A DNA stretch of 64,000 nucleotides from Utricularia gibba (lineage: Eukaryota > Streptophyta > Magnoliopsida > Lamiales > Lentibulariaceae). How positions within the stretch are numbered: position 1 is the stretch's first letter; the number at the start of each line of letters is the position of its first letter. The position numbers and the translations under genes were made by a program. The stretch is taken from positions 5,727,001-5,791,000 of the forward strand of contig NEEC01000002.1 in assembly GCA_002189035.1 (NCBI GenBank), given 5' to 3'. Shown piece after piece: positions 38,724-50,656 of this stretch. The notes beneath the pieces were generated by a model. It saw only the letters and a list, made by a program, of their open reading frames with translations, ran no database searches and was not told the DNA's origin.

Positions 38724-40260
38724 ATGAAGAAGAGAACAATGAAATCAAAGTTGACGAAACAATACAACAACTTGAAGAACAAGAATATTGAGGGACGTTC
38801 TACCAATAATAAAGTGAGGTCATTTGATCATGAGATGGAAGACGATGAAAAACAAATTGGGAACTCTGAGTGTCGCGAATTGGTCCTTTATGACCCCATT
38901 GTAGTTTCTGATGATGAAGCTGCATCATTATCAAGAAGAAATTCCGTAACAGATCGAACCCCAAAAGTCTCTCCATTTATAGAAGCTTATACTGTTCAAT
39001 GTGCCAACTGCTATAAATGGAGGCTTATTCCAACAATGGAGAAGTATGAAGAAATAAGAGAATGTATTATAGATAAGCCTTTCCTCTGTGAGGCAGTTCA
39101 AGAATGGCAGCCTGAAATTTCATGTGATGATCCACCAGATGTAGAACAAGATGCCAGCAGGGTCTGGGCCATTGACAAACCCAGCATCCCTCGACCTCCT
39201 TCTGGTTGGCAACGAATCCTGAAAATTCGAGGTGAAGGCGGCACCAAGTTTGCTGATGTGTATGTTTTCTTCCTTTTTTTTTTTTGTCCCTTGTTTTTCT
39301 TTTCAGTTCACCATATAATTTTACCTCACACCAACATCAAAAAAAGAGGTTTTTTTCTGCTCAACATATTCCTTTGTTAGGGTTTATGTCTCGATTATTC
39401 CTTATTGATATTTTTGTTCCTTTGGTTTCAGATTTTGTCGGAAGTTTTTTTTTTTTTTTTTCTGATGCCTCATTCTACACAAAATCATAGTTCTTATTTT
39501 GCAGAAAAAGACCATTGTTGTCTTGGATTGAATAAACATGTGAAAAACTTTTTCTTTGAAAAAGCATGTAGCATTCAAAAAAATTTACACATTTATTTTC
39601 TATGAGTATGGCATTGATTTCTGAAATTCATGTGCTTATAGCTTTTATGATGCACCGTCTGGGAAGAGACTTCGCTCCATGATTGAAGTGCAGAGGTAGT
39701 GATTTCGCTTGCGAAAATCTGTTAATATTCATGTGCTTTGAAACTTCTCCATTAGCTTTCAGCATGCTTAGACATGGGAATTCATGTTGTTCATGCTTTG
39801 AAGATTCCTTGATGAACATCCGGAGTTTGTCGAAGAAGGCATATTGTCAAAGTTCTCTTTTCAAATACCAAAACCTCTGCATGACAATTATGTGCAAAAA
39901 CGAGCCCCTCGTATCCTGGAGAGCAAGAAACGTAGTCTTAAGTTCTCAGATTCTCCTCATCCAGCAAAAGGTTGGTCTTTAACAGCTGATTTTGAACATA
40001 AGAATCCTGCATCATATATTGGCTTCATTTCTCTTCGTCCAGTAACATGTCATGTATATACAGTTCCAGCAGCTGAACCATTGGCATGGATGGAACCTGA
40101 TTCGGAGATACAACTTGGCACACCTTCTCAGCCCTCCCAAGAATATTATGGATCTCCTCCTCCCGAGGGCGGATCAAAGAAAAGGAAAGTATTGAATCCA
40201 AGGAGCAGCGGCAAGGTAGTTCGTGAGCAAAACAAGGTCAGTAACTTTCCTCATTCTTAG
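38724..40260 (+). CDS. CW-zinc-finger methyl-CpG-binding domain protein (MBD2-like)
   Basis: Exons 38724-39259, 39642-39695 and 39804 onward. If the third exon is read through, the stop is at 40258-40260. If the donor after AACAAG (40236/40237) is used, an exon at 40312-40407 closes in frame with 31 other residues. The N-terminus is basic. A CW zinc finger spans about residues 91-140 (CANCYKWRLIP...FLCEAV..W...SCDDPPD). An MBD domain follows (PSGWQRILKIRGEGGTKFADV, then FYDAPSGKRLRSMIEVQRF and LDEHPEF), ending in FSFQIPKPL. Arabidopsis MBD1, 2, 4 and 12 share CW plus MBD; the long C-terminus fits MBD2 best. Plant proteins of this class bind chromatin, and not all bind methylated CpG. Confidence 0.85.
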
Positions 40261-40407
40261 TTGGAGGCTTTCACCATAAAAATTGCATGCGATCACACAA
40301 TATGATTTCAGTGTGTGGGAGAACTCTTGGATGGATCAATGACCATGGGAATCCGATTAGATATTCGAGAGGAGGTGAACATATATGCTACATGGGAATC
40401 GGATTAG

Positions 40408-42203
40408 ATAAGTTGTGGGCACAAGAAGGGATGCTTGCTGCAGTGATGGTGGACTAGATGTTCGTTGTAGAGGCAGAATCAACAAGCAGTGGCTGCCACC
40501 GGCAAGGAAGATGTGGTTTGTATATGATCCTAGCATTGTATGCGGTCAAGTTTGTGCGCTCTTCTTAGCAGACACTTGGTGTTGGTGTATGATTTTACTA
40601 GAAATGAGATTCCTCTGGTAGACGTACTCCCCACATGGGAAAGCTCCTGATCCACATGATTGTGCGCATGGAATTTATGAACACAGCAATCTTCATACAA
40701 GAGATGAAAGCTCCTGATCAGTGGCTCTGATGATGCACCCGTTTTGGCTTTTGACAGGGATCACGTACTTTCAGTGATATCTTCTCCAGAGATAAGTACT
40801 GGAATGCTTCAAGGGTAAGGGCAAATGAGCATTATATTTCCAATGCAATGCATTTTGCTGCGTGACTGATTAAGCAATCAAGGGAATCATGGAAAGTTTC
40901 AAATACAGTTGCAGCCTAGAGACGTTTTGGAAATCCAATCTTTTACGTTTTTTTCATTTTATGGAAAAGATCTGGTAAAAGATCAACTAACTCCTTTCAG
41001 TTAAGTGATTTTCCATTGTTCTGGGCTGCACGCTCTTCCTGGAGTGCTCCAACGAGTTCGTTCGTTTTGCATATGGATGTGTGCCGTTCTCATAAATCAC
41101 GGACTGTTTCACACTATGTACAGTACCAACTCCATCAGCACACGTTTGTTTTGCATACATGAACCATGAGGGTGCTTTTTCTTTTCTTGGATTTGTGGCA
41201 AATTTCGAGATGATTTACAAATCTGATCATAGTATGAAATGTTTGTTAAAAAACTGATCTTGAATATTAATTTTTTGTCTAAATTTGGTCCGTTTGACAT
41301 AGAATCTTTGTCTGTATACAAATCAAGAATAGTTTAGTATCATTATTTCCTATGTCATGCACTATACAACTTGGTCAGACTTCACATGTCAAGTGGCTAC
41401 CAATATTGCGAGATTTTTACCTTACAATATTTGCTATTTGCACGATACATTAATTGTTACTTTAAAAAGATTGTTTCTCTCATTATTTCACAAAAAATTA
41501 ACAGGTGATCAATTTTCTCACATATATATCACAGGATATTCACATATCCAAAGTATCCATCTCTCTTTGTATCACAGAGAGGGTGACAATAGTGATGTTG
41601 TCTGAACTCTGAGTATACAGGTTTTTTTATCTTTGACTCCATTCAGTTAAAATTTGCTTTAGCATCACAGCAACCATTGCCAGTTGACTCTATAACCCAA
41701 AGATTAGCCATGTGCACGTGCTGATGAAAAGTTTGACCTGATGATAGCGATATGCTTGTGTCTTGACAAAAAAGGTTGTTAGATACAAGAAATTTATTAT
41801 CATCAAGATGCTTGTAAGAGAAGCATCAGTTCCATTTTGTGGACACTAGTATGTTGTTTCTTGCATCAACATTGCAGATCACCAGGGATGGGGTTACTCA
41901 AAAATGCTATTTGGGTGATACACTTCCTCTATGGCGTGAAGAACTGAATCCATGAAATCACTATTTGACATTTTGGCAGTTTCTAGTCAACTTGTATCTG
42001 GTGTTCATCACTCTTTTCATATTGTCTTCTGTTTCGTTCCCAAGGCTCTTATTTTGGTCTTATTCTTCCTGAAAAAGACATCAGATTCAGTTCATCTGTA
42101 ACCTCCACAAATCAGTTGAAATCTGACTCACAACTACAATGTTTTGCAACATATTTCCTTGTTTTATTTCTACCCACTGTAAAGGTTCTTTTTCTTTCAT
42201 GTT
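40408..42203. other. intergenic region
   Basis: 1.8 kb between the CW-MBD gene (+) and the receptor kinase gene (-), which converge. It should contain both 3' UTRs, and possibly further untranslated exons of the CW-MBD gene. A near-perfect short direct repeat (CATGGGAATCCGATTAGAT at about 40347 and CATGGGAATCGGATTAGAT at about 40391) flanks its left edge. No gene recognised. Confidence 0.4.
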
Positions 42204-44160
42204 CTATATATTAATGTTCTTGAAATCATCAGACAATCCCCTTGAAGATCGTCTGTCACCTTCACTTGTGTATACAGAGTAGAAGTCATCCTCCCCATCC
42301 GTCTCCCTGATCTCTTCAATGCTTGCCATTGCCTCTCTGATATCCGGCCTCTGCTCTGGATCCGCTGTGCTGCAACTCAACCCGATCTTCAACAGCTTCA
42401 TCATTTCTCCATGACTATTGCTTACACCATCCATGTCGTGATCGAACAAGTCAGCATCTGCAGCGTTTTGCAGTCGAGATTCAACCCAAGTAACCACGTC
42501 AACATCTTTGCTGCCTTGCTGAAGGAAATTGGATGGGAATCGTCCCGTCAGGATCTCTAAAATGAGCACCCCAAGGCTCCACACATCGGTCTTCTTATTG
42601 ATTCGGGAAGTAGCGGTGAACTCCGGGGACTTGTAGGAGATCATGTTGGCCACTGCGTGATCCTGATTCACAATGGGGACGAGCCCATAATCGGAGAGCA
42701 CCGGCCGGAACTCGCCGTCCAGGAGGACGTTGGAGGACTTCAGGTGCCCGTGGGGCGCGATCATGCTCGGCAGCTCGTTGTACAGGTAGTGCAACCCCCG
42801 AGCCATGCCTTTTACAATGGCGAGCCGTGTGGACCAGTTGAGGTGTGACTTCTTGCCGTGGAGATGAGACGCTAGACTCATGTTCTCCATGTAGTCGGCC
42901 ACAAGGAGCTTCTCCTCTTTCCGGTAGTAAAACGCGATGACGGAGATGATGTTCGGATGCCTCAGGCGACCGATGCGGCGCATGTGTTCATTGAACTCTT
43001 CCCTGTTGACGTTGTTCATGTGACGGAACCTCTTCACCACCATGGCGTTTCTCTCTTCCAACGCCGCTTTGTAGGTCGATCCAAACACCCCACTTCCGAG
43101 GATCTCCGCCGAGGCTTTTAGCAGCTCCGTCATGTCGAATTTCTCGACATCGTCTCGCAGGAACGTCAGCTTGACACCCTGTTTCCCATGCTCTGGTGTT
43201 GCCGAGCTGACAAATGCTATCCCCTGCTCCACCTTGTCCAACTCCTCCCCTGCTCCCCCTCCTGTTGCAGCCATTGTTTCTGGTTGCTGGGAAGATTTCT
43301 TTCTCAGAAGGATGAGTACAACGACGAGCAATGCAGCTAGCGCTGCCACCACAAGAACACACATGAAGATTCTTGGGGCGATGGATGAATTTTTCTCAGG
43401 GCACCGTTTCAGGGGCGTTCCGCAGAGCAGTTGGTTCCCTGTGCTCCAGAATCCATGAGAACGAAACCACAATAATGCATTGAAATGGCATTCTAGAGAA
43501 GCAACTCACACCTTCGAAGGACGAGGCGTTGAAATGGCTGAGACTAGCAGGAATAGGCCCCATCAACGCATTGTTGGAAACATTCAGCACAGCTAACTTC
43601 ACCTGAAAATCAGGCAATTCCCCTTCGAAGCCATTATCCTCAAGGTTCAGCTCTCTCAGCCTCGGCAGCCCAGCCAGCGTCATCGGAATCCAACCGGAGA
43701 ATTCATTATTCGCTAAATGCAGCTTCTTCAATGACATCATGCCGCTGAAAGTCACCGGCGCAATCTCCCCAGAAAACTTGTTATATGACAAGTAGATGCT
43801 TTTGAGGGATCCGATCCTACTGAGATTCGGAAGAGAACCCTCAAAACCATTGTGCATCAGACTAATGGTTCTCAGATCAGGTAGTTTTGATAGAATCTCC
43901 ACGTCCAGGACTCCGCCCAACCCCATGTTTTCCAACTTCAATCCCCACACTCGCCCATCATCATCACATAGCACACCGCGCCACGTTTCGTTGGCTCCGT
44001 TGCAGGGTGATCCGGCGACGTTCCATTCAGACAACACAGTTGCATTTTCCAAGGAATCCCTGAACCTGACGAGGATCTCGGCATCAGGGTTCTGCAGTGA
44101 GACCCGGAAATGGAAGAAAAGCAGGAGGAGAATATGAACACACATTATTCGGGTCGCCAT
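42204..44160 (-). CDS. pollen receptor-like kinase (LRR-RLK III, PRK4-like)
   Basis: Two exons: 44160-43512 and 43438-42204; 627 aa. A signal peptide (about residues 1-21), an LRRNT domain (DAEILVRFRDSL...W..GVLCDD), about five LRRs, a juxtamembrane Cys pair (LLCGTPLKRC), a TM helix (about 239-261, then RKK) and a kinase domain follow in order. The kinase has the invariant Lys in VVKRF, but the HRD loop reads HGHLKSSN, lacking the catalytic Asp, and DFG reads DYG. This pattern is usual for PRKs, which act as receptors for pollen-tube growth and signal through ROP-GEFs at the plasma membrane rather than by strong kinase activity. A further in-frame Met at 44208 exists, but the start at 44160 leads straight into the signal peptide. 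Confidence 0.9.
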
Positions 44161-45603
44161 CTCGGTAGGGCGCACATACAAGTGCGCGCCCTGCAGTAGG
44201 AAATGCAAAATGGAGATGGGGAAAGGGAGGGAGAAGGAAGAGGTGGAAGGCGATGAGAAGAAACATGGAAAACTGAAAAAATGGGAAGATGAAAACAGAA
44301 GAAGGCAATAATTTTAGGAGGCTGGTGTAAGAATTGGACAAATGGAGAGATGGGAATTGCCCACCAGTCTCCATGGATTTCGGAAACTCAAATCCTTACC
44401 AAAAACCACATCTTTAAAAGGCAGATGATTGGCTTCTGTAGAACCTGTGTTTCTTTATGAAGAACAATGCTAGCTTTGGAGAGGATAACCTCACCATGTT
44501 GCTTCCTTGGCGCACATGGAGCTAGTAGCAGCACGCAAACCAAAAATCCAGGTGCTACTACTCTCTGCATATTGACTTCTTGAGCCTCTCCATAGATGCT
44601 ACGATTTCACATTCAGGTCGTAAAACAAGACAAAATCAATTAAATCTTGATTTGTGGAAATTAAGGATTAGATGGATTTGATAATCATGAATTCCAAATA
44701 TATAAAAATATAAATCATATTGAAAAAGATTAAACATAAATAATTATTAATAATATACAACTTATAATATATTTAATTATTTTACTTTTAAATTAAATTA
44801 ACATGTATGATTATTTGTTATAATATTCATTCTCAAGTAGAATTAATCTTTGATCTAATTAAGACTTATTTTTATATGATTATAAATAGTAATTGGATTA
44901 TAGATCGATCTAGTTTTTATCTTCTAAATTTAATGCATCTTTTTTTTATCAAAATTCATACTAATACAAAATCTTGGTCACTTAAATCATGTCATCATAC
45001 AAATACTCTAATATCATGTTGAAATTAATTATATTATTGATTGAACGAACGTATGTGAAGTTCAAGCATACAATAAATATAAATAACATTATAAAAAATT
45101 AGGTTTATTTGATTATTATTGATTTGTTATTTCAATTTAAAATCTCAATATGAGATTTTTTATTGTAATATGGTGTTAGAAGGAATAGATCCTTTTTGGC
45201 TGGTGCTACACATTGCCCATGTCTTACTTTCGAGATACTGCTATTTTGGTTCTTCACTACTACACAGGCACAATCCTAATTGGAGCACTTTCTTTATAAA
45301 GGCGACTGTTGATGAACAGTGCATCCTAGGGTTTTGATACATGGTGCGACCTTTCCCCAGCACTTCGCATCCAGGGACTGTACCTAAAAGAGCATTACTG
45401 TGATTGGTGGACCTTCATGTCTGTCTGTATACATGATTTCACGATGGTGCAGTAGTTTTCATTTAAAAAATTAGTATGAATTAATTTTTGACAGATGTTT
45501 TTAGAAAATAAAAATTTAAAAATAAGAATCATTTATAAATTTCTATTTTTTAGAATAAAATGGTTCCAAACAATTATTAGTGTGTAAGTCTATTCTAAAA
45601 ATT

Positions 45604-46001
45604 ATTAGAACAAACAATTGCATATTAATAAATAAAATTGAAATAATCAAGTATATATAAGATTATAGATTATTAAGTAATTGATTTAACGTATCTTTCC
45701 TAATGTAATTCATATTTATTGTATAGTAAGTGTATGTCTTGACTTATCGGATACTTAATTTTAATATGGTATTAGAATATTTATTTTAAAGTATTATTTA
45801 ATTTAAGAGTAGGTATTTAAATAAACAATCTAATATTGGGTACTAGAATAAACAAATTCATATTAAAAAATAAAATTAAAATAGTTAAGTATATATGATA
45901 TTATGTATCACTAAATAATGCTTTATGTTTAATATTTTATAATGTGATTCATGTTTATTATATACCACGTGTGACTTCAACACAAAAAATACTTAATTTT
46001 A
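45604..46001. repeat. imperfect direct repeat, about 240-bp period
   Basis: A segment at 45604-45760 and another at 45844-46001 align over about 155 bp with frequent mismatches: both begin AGAA(C/T)AAACAA and end ATACTTAATTTTAA. A shorter, more diverged inverted relative is at about 45015-45100. It is probably a decayed dispersed repeat; no coding sequence. Confidence 0.5.
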
Positions 46002-46558
46002 ACAAAAATAAGTTTCTTAAAAACAAGAATGAAAAATAAAGTAAGACATAGAAGTATATTGAAAAAAAATATTCTGTAATTTGTAGAAATAGAAATTATT
46101 TTCAGCAATAAATTGTACCTATTTCTAATTTATAATATAATCTATAAAAATATAAATAAGCCATGTTTTATAAAAACCACTAATTTCTATTTTTGAGAAT
46201 GAGAAATAAGAAATAGAGGTTGTGTAAAATATATGGTGTTGGTGTTGGATTTGTGATTTTGTACATATTCTTTAATTTTAAAGAAAAAAAGGTATATTGT
46301 AATGTCCTAGTCATAAAAAATCCCATCAAGGAATATCGCAAAAAGGACTAATAAATATAATACAAGGTTCCCAAAACCTTCACTCTTCTTATACCGGACG
46401 GAAGGCACAAACGCACATGGTGGAAAACGTAGTGGGCCCATGCTACAGTACGTCTCCTTTAAGGCTGTCGGTGGCGGAGACCGCAATTGGGTGAAACACG
46501 GGAGGGTATTTCCGTAATCCGGCACTTACGCGGTGCCCCCGCGGGTCATTTTCTAGAG

Positions 46559-46564
46559 CACGTG
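46559..46564. promoter_or_regulatory. G-box CACGTG upstream of JAZ
   Basis: A perfect CACGTG, 261 bp upstream of the JAZ start codon. MYC2-type bHLH factors bind this box in JAZ promoters, giving jasmonate-induced negative feedback. The site is seen directly; its function here is inferred from the family. Confidence 0.6.
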
Positions 46565-46825
46565 GGCTTTTAGGATGGCGTCGCGTCTGGGCACTTGATA
46601 CGTTTTTTGGGGAGTAAAATAAGTACTTGGTTTGAATGCGCCTGCAAGTTGTAATAAGTTGACACGATTTCCAAATCGCGCACATCTTCCTCGTGCCTTT
46701 TCAGACCTAACCCCCGACACCTTTTCTCTCTCCCTATTAATCCATTCCATGGTGCAGACCTAGATTCCAAATGAACCCAGATTGCTTCAGCCGCTTCTAG
46801 CTGCTACCGCGCTATCGAGATCGAC

Positions 46826-47629
46826 ATGGGTTCCTCTGGGAAGGCGGATTCCGGGGCTGCAGCGACGAGGTCGACGTTCTCGCGGACCTGCAGTCGACTC
46901 AGCCAGTACTTCAAGGAGAACGGGGGTTTTGGAGAGCTCGGGCTTGGGTTGACTTCAGAAACCAGAGGTATGTGGGTTGAAATCGGGGGGTTTTTGTTTT
47001 GTTTGGAAGGTTTCGATCGGTCGAGGAGTTTCTGGATTTTGTGCCGTTTTCGGTGTGGTTAGATGTTTTTCTTATTTTATGGTTTGTGGGAACAGGAGGG
47101 ACCTTGGATTTGCTGCCCAAGATTGAGAAAGAACGTGAAGTGAGAGCCTCTCAGATGACCATATTTTACGGCGGTGAGGTTTTAGTCTTCAACGATTACC
47201 CACAGGAAAAGGCCGAGGAGATCATGAAACTGGCCGCCGGTTTCGCCGCGGCACCGTCGGCCGAGTCCCCCGCCAGCTCATCCGCTCTGCGCCGCACCAG
47301 TAAGCATACAATTAATTACTCCTAATCACGTCGCTGCAGCTAGCTCACGTTTTTCTCTACTCCGTGGCCGCAGCTCTGCCGATCACAAGGGGACACTCGC
47401 TGTCACGGTTTCTCGAGAAGAGAAAAGACAGGTTCGTGGTGGTTTTCCTTCCTCCATCGATTCGATTCTTTGCTCCTCGTTTTCTCTAATTAATCAATTT
47501 CATTATTTGCGTAGCAGGGCTCTGTCAGTCGCGCCGTACCACGCCAACAAGCCGCAGTTGACGCCAACAGACGAGGCTGAGGCCGGCCCCTTGCTGGAAC
47601 TGGCCCCGCCGGTATCCCGACTTCACTAA
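46826..47629 (+). CDS. JAZ/TIFY jasmonate-signalling repressor
   Basis: Four exons: 46826-46967, 47096-47299, 47374-47431, 47518-47629; 171 aa. The TIFY motif is TIFYGG at residues 69-74 (NINJA and dimer contact). The Jas motif starts at 117: LPITRGHSLSRFLEKRKDR, continuing ALSVAPY. JAZ proteins block MYC factors in the nucleus until JA-Ile triggers COI1-dependent destruction. The degron loop differs from the usual LPIAR(R/K): Thr120 replaces Ala and Gly122 replaces the basic residue. Residues 38-42 (LGLGL) match the LxLxL EAR motif, which could recruit TOPLESS directly, as reported for JAZ5-8 types. The Jas-motif intron ends in a tandem TAG-CAG acceptor. TIFY10/11-like is likely; the exact subgroup is not assigned. 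Confidence 0.93.
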
Positions 47630-48090
47630 GCGACAGCGGCTGCGGCGGCGGGCACCTGTTATGCACTGTATTTGACAAGGGATTACCCCACGTGTTAATC
47701 TACTAATTTTGCAGAATTTGTACGTGTGTATATATATATATATATTATTTCTCGACATAATTTCATATTTTTAATTGGTAAATGAGGAGGGACATTATTT
47801 AAAAATGAATAATTATACATAATTAATTGCGTGTTTGGAATAAACTCAGCACAGAATCGCATGGATCCTTTGAGCTGCCGCCCTCTTGGCCCGCAGACGA
47901 CCAAATTACTCATCTTTAACAGCATATCAGCATTCACCACTTGCACCTCACTGCCCTTTCATTTAGGGCATTTCCCACAACTGTATGGAACTGACCTGGC
48001 TCCACAAACTGCTGCTTAGAGCGGGGATGATTATTTTGATACTGCTCTTCCTGTCTGCACCGGAAGGCTGGATTGTGGGAGGGTTCTGTC
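47630..48090. other. convergent 3' spacer
   Basis: 461 bp between the JAZ gene (+) and the TBL gene (-). It includes both 3' UTRs and a short TA run at about 47729-47744. No gene. Confidence 0.5.
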
Positions 48091-50632
48091 CTATAGCTGT
48101 GCGAACAAAATTTCATTCCATGTATCAGGAACTCCGGGTAAGCACCAATGCAAGCAATCCTGGACACCCTCTGTTGCTTTGATGCTGTAACGAGATATAT
48201 GGCCCTCGTCTCGCAGTTCCGACAGAGAAGTGATGTCCAGAAGTGTAACGCCGGAGGCCCTTGCTGCCATTGATGCAGCAGGATCACCGGACTCATTTTT
48301 CACAACTTCCTTGCCGGCAGAGAGGGGTCTGTTGTTGTCACATGTGCCTCCGGTATTCCAGTCACCGTTGAAGAAATGTCTTGGTGAAATAGTTCGAAAA
48401 AATGCTCTCAAGCCAGGGTATAACGGGAGCTGTGAATCAACCCATCTTATGATACTGTGGATGGTCAGGTTTTTGGCATTTCTGATGTCTGCAGTCTTGG
48501 TACTACTGCTTGGAACACCATCCACATGCATGATCCAATGATTTGCGCTCAGTTTCCCTCGGTTCCAATGGTGGCCAGTGTTCAGGACTAGCACATCAAA
48601 TCTGTGAAGGAAGCGGCGCAAGAATGCTGGAGGTCGATCCAGATGCATGGCGAAATCAGTGGCATTAAGAGGTTCCAAATCACACAGACTTGCTGACCAG
48701 TAGAAGAGAATGGTTGTGTTGGTGGCAAGGAAACGGTATGCCCATCCGTCTGGTCTTATTGCTCCTCGTGGTTTTACGAGGCCGTACTCATAACCGACAT
48801 CAACAACATTCTCCGTTTGTTCTCCACCAGTCACCATGCACATCAAAGATTGGAACTGCTGTCGACCTAGTGAATCCCCAACAAAGGCCAAGGTTTTGTT
48901 TCGCATTCTGGGAGAATGAATAGAGTTAATGTAAGGCATGGGAAACAATACGCTAAGGTGTAAATCAGATAAAGACCTACGATGACAACATGCATGTTCT
49001 CTAGTTTATCAATTCCACCAACTAATAACCAAAATGAACTAAAGTAGAAAAGTCCATACTGATTTGACTACCAAACATTTGAGGAATACCTATTTCAGCA
49101 TTACTTGAAGAAGAAACGGATGATTTAATATATAGTGGCAGAACGCGCCAGTAATCAGAATCTCATTTGGAAATCGTCAGGAATAGCAAACTTAAACAAG
49201 CAAGAGTAGCTGTGAATGAAATTGACATTTACCTCTCCAGAAACTTGAATCCTGAAAAGTCCTTCATATTGCAATTTTTCGGCTGCCAACGTAATTTTTC
49301 ATATTCAAAATCCTTTCTTTGTGTTAGACGACAAGCCCACATAGAAGATAGCCATTTTTTGCATCCAAAGCCAGGGTATAAAGGCCGAGTATTGTCAAAA
49401 ACCCATCTACCTTGTGCATAATTGCAGTCTGCAATCAACAGACCTTTAGGCTGTTAGGCATAGTTTATAAACCTGGATAGTTCATGTTCAACACAAGAAA
49501 GAAAGCAATCAAAAACAAAACTCACAAGAAAAAAATAGTACAAAACCACTGTAAAACATCTCGCATCCAATTCAACTCCGCGATTGGCATTCACCATGCA
49601 AGAAAACATCAACATTCAGACAACATCCTTATCCCAGAATAAAGTGTACAATATGCACCTATTGTATTCCCAATATATGCATTACTAACGTTCTAATCTT
49701 ATCATTGAATCACATGAACTGTTCATCTTATCTATCACACCCATATTTCGTGGCCAAACTAGAGAACAACATCAAAGAGCTGATAATGTCCACGAATAAC
49801 ATCTCAAAAATAGATACCCTATAATATAGACATTTCATGTAAGAAGAAATACTAAAATAACATAGACAAAGAAATGAGCAATTGTGGAAAAAAAAAAACA
49901 AATATAGCATAGTTTTTTGCTTAATGTATACGCTGCTGTGTGAAAAGAGCTTCGCGTTTTCTGCAGGGTAGTCCTACTCCATAAATTTATATGGATGCTT
50001 TACTAAGGAAAATAACCTTCATGAGTACTGGCAGCTGGGAAGCTTCTGGGCTGATCCATTTTGACAGATGATTCTACTTTTGTAAGGTTATTCATTGTAG
50101 TTTCCACTTTCACCATGTTACCTTTTCCGCCAGATGATTTTGATCCTTTTGTGTCCAAATTAGAAAGGTCCCCTGTATCAAGAGAAAGCTTATGAAACTT
50201 ACATCTCGATAACCACATGTTTCTCCTCATAAATGCATAAAAGCAAACTTCTGCAGACAAAATTATTCCACATTTCATTTAAGCACATGACACGTTTCTT
50301 AATTGCTCACTTTCTACATGAGATTCTATAGTTAAATATGGGGGATGGCACCGGTTTGTTACTTTTCATTCCTCGTCCGTTTACAATACCTCATGCTGTT
50401 CTTAAAGAAAGATCCGAAGATGAAACTTCATTAAACAAGGTTGTACAAATTACGATATACAGAATGCAAAGAGGCAAACCTAGATCCCATTGCATGGAAC
50501 GAAACTGATTTGGAATGAAAGACGCAAAGCTTGGTGCCCTGAAAGATGCCAAAGTAACCGTGGTTGCACAAGCCAACCCAGAAAGATCAGGGAAACCCGC
50601 GAAGCTATCCCTGAAATTTTCAGCATCTTCAT
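48091..50632 (-). CDS. TRICHOME BIREFRINGENCE-LIKE O-acetyltransferase (TBL14-16 group)
   Basis: Firm exons: 48907-48091, 49428-49233, 50172-50017. A likely first exon, 50632-50506, starts MKMLKISG and carries a hydrophobic stretch (about residues 10-28) suitable as a Golgi signal anchor; its donor A|GTTTCG gives the right phase, for 431 aa in all. Another donor at 50480/50479 is also in phase, but its frame has no upstream ATG except one at 50495. The TBL domain begins [13 protein letters not shown]; the catalytic GDS is in [11 protein letters not shown], and the DxxH pair in DCLHWCLPG. These enzymes acetylate wall polysaccharides in the Golgi. The subgroup assignment is tentative. Confidence 0.85.
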
Positions 50633-50656
50633 CCCACTAAACGGATGCATAATCAT

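Larger units (their letters stand above)
44161..46825. other. AT-rich intergenic region with direct repeat
   Basis: 2.7 kb between two divergent genes. The left end holds the kinase promoter and the right end the JAZ promoter (see the G-box). The centre is AT-rich and contains an imperfect repeat annotated separately. No gene supported; the 60-aa minus frame at 44388-44570 starts with a hydrophobic stretch but resembles nothing known. Confidence 0.45.

Noticed and set aside
44388-44570. 60-aa frame with a hydrophobic N-terminus near the kinase promoter
   Set aside because: It overlaps the likely kinase 5' region and has no family similarity.
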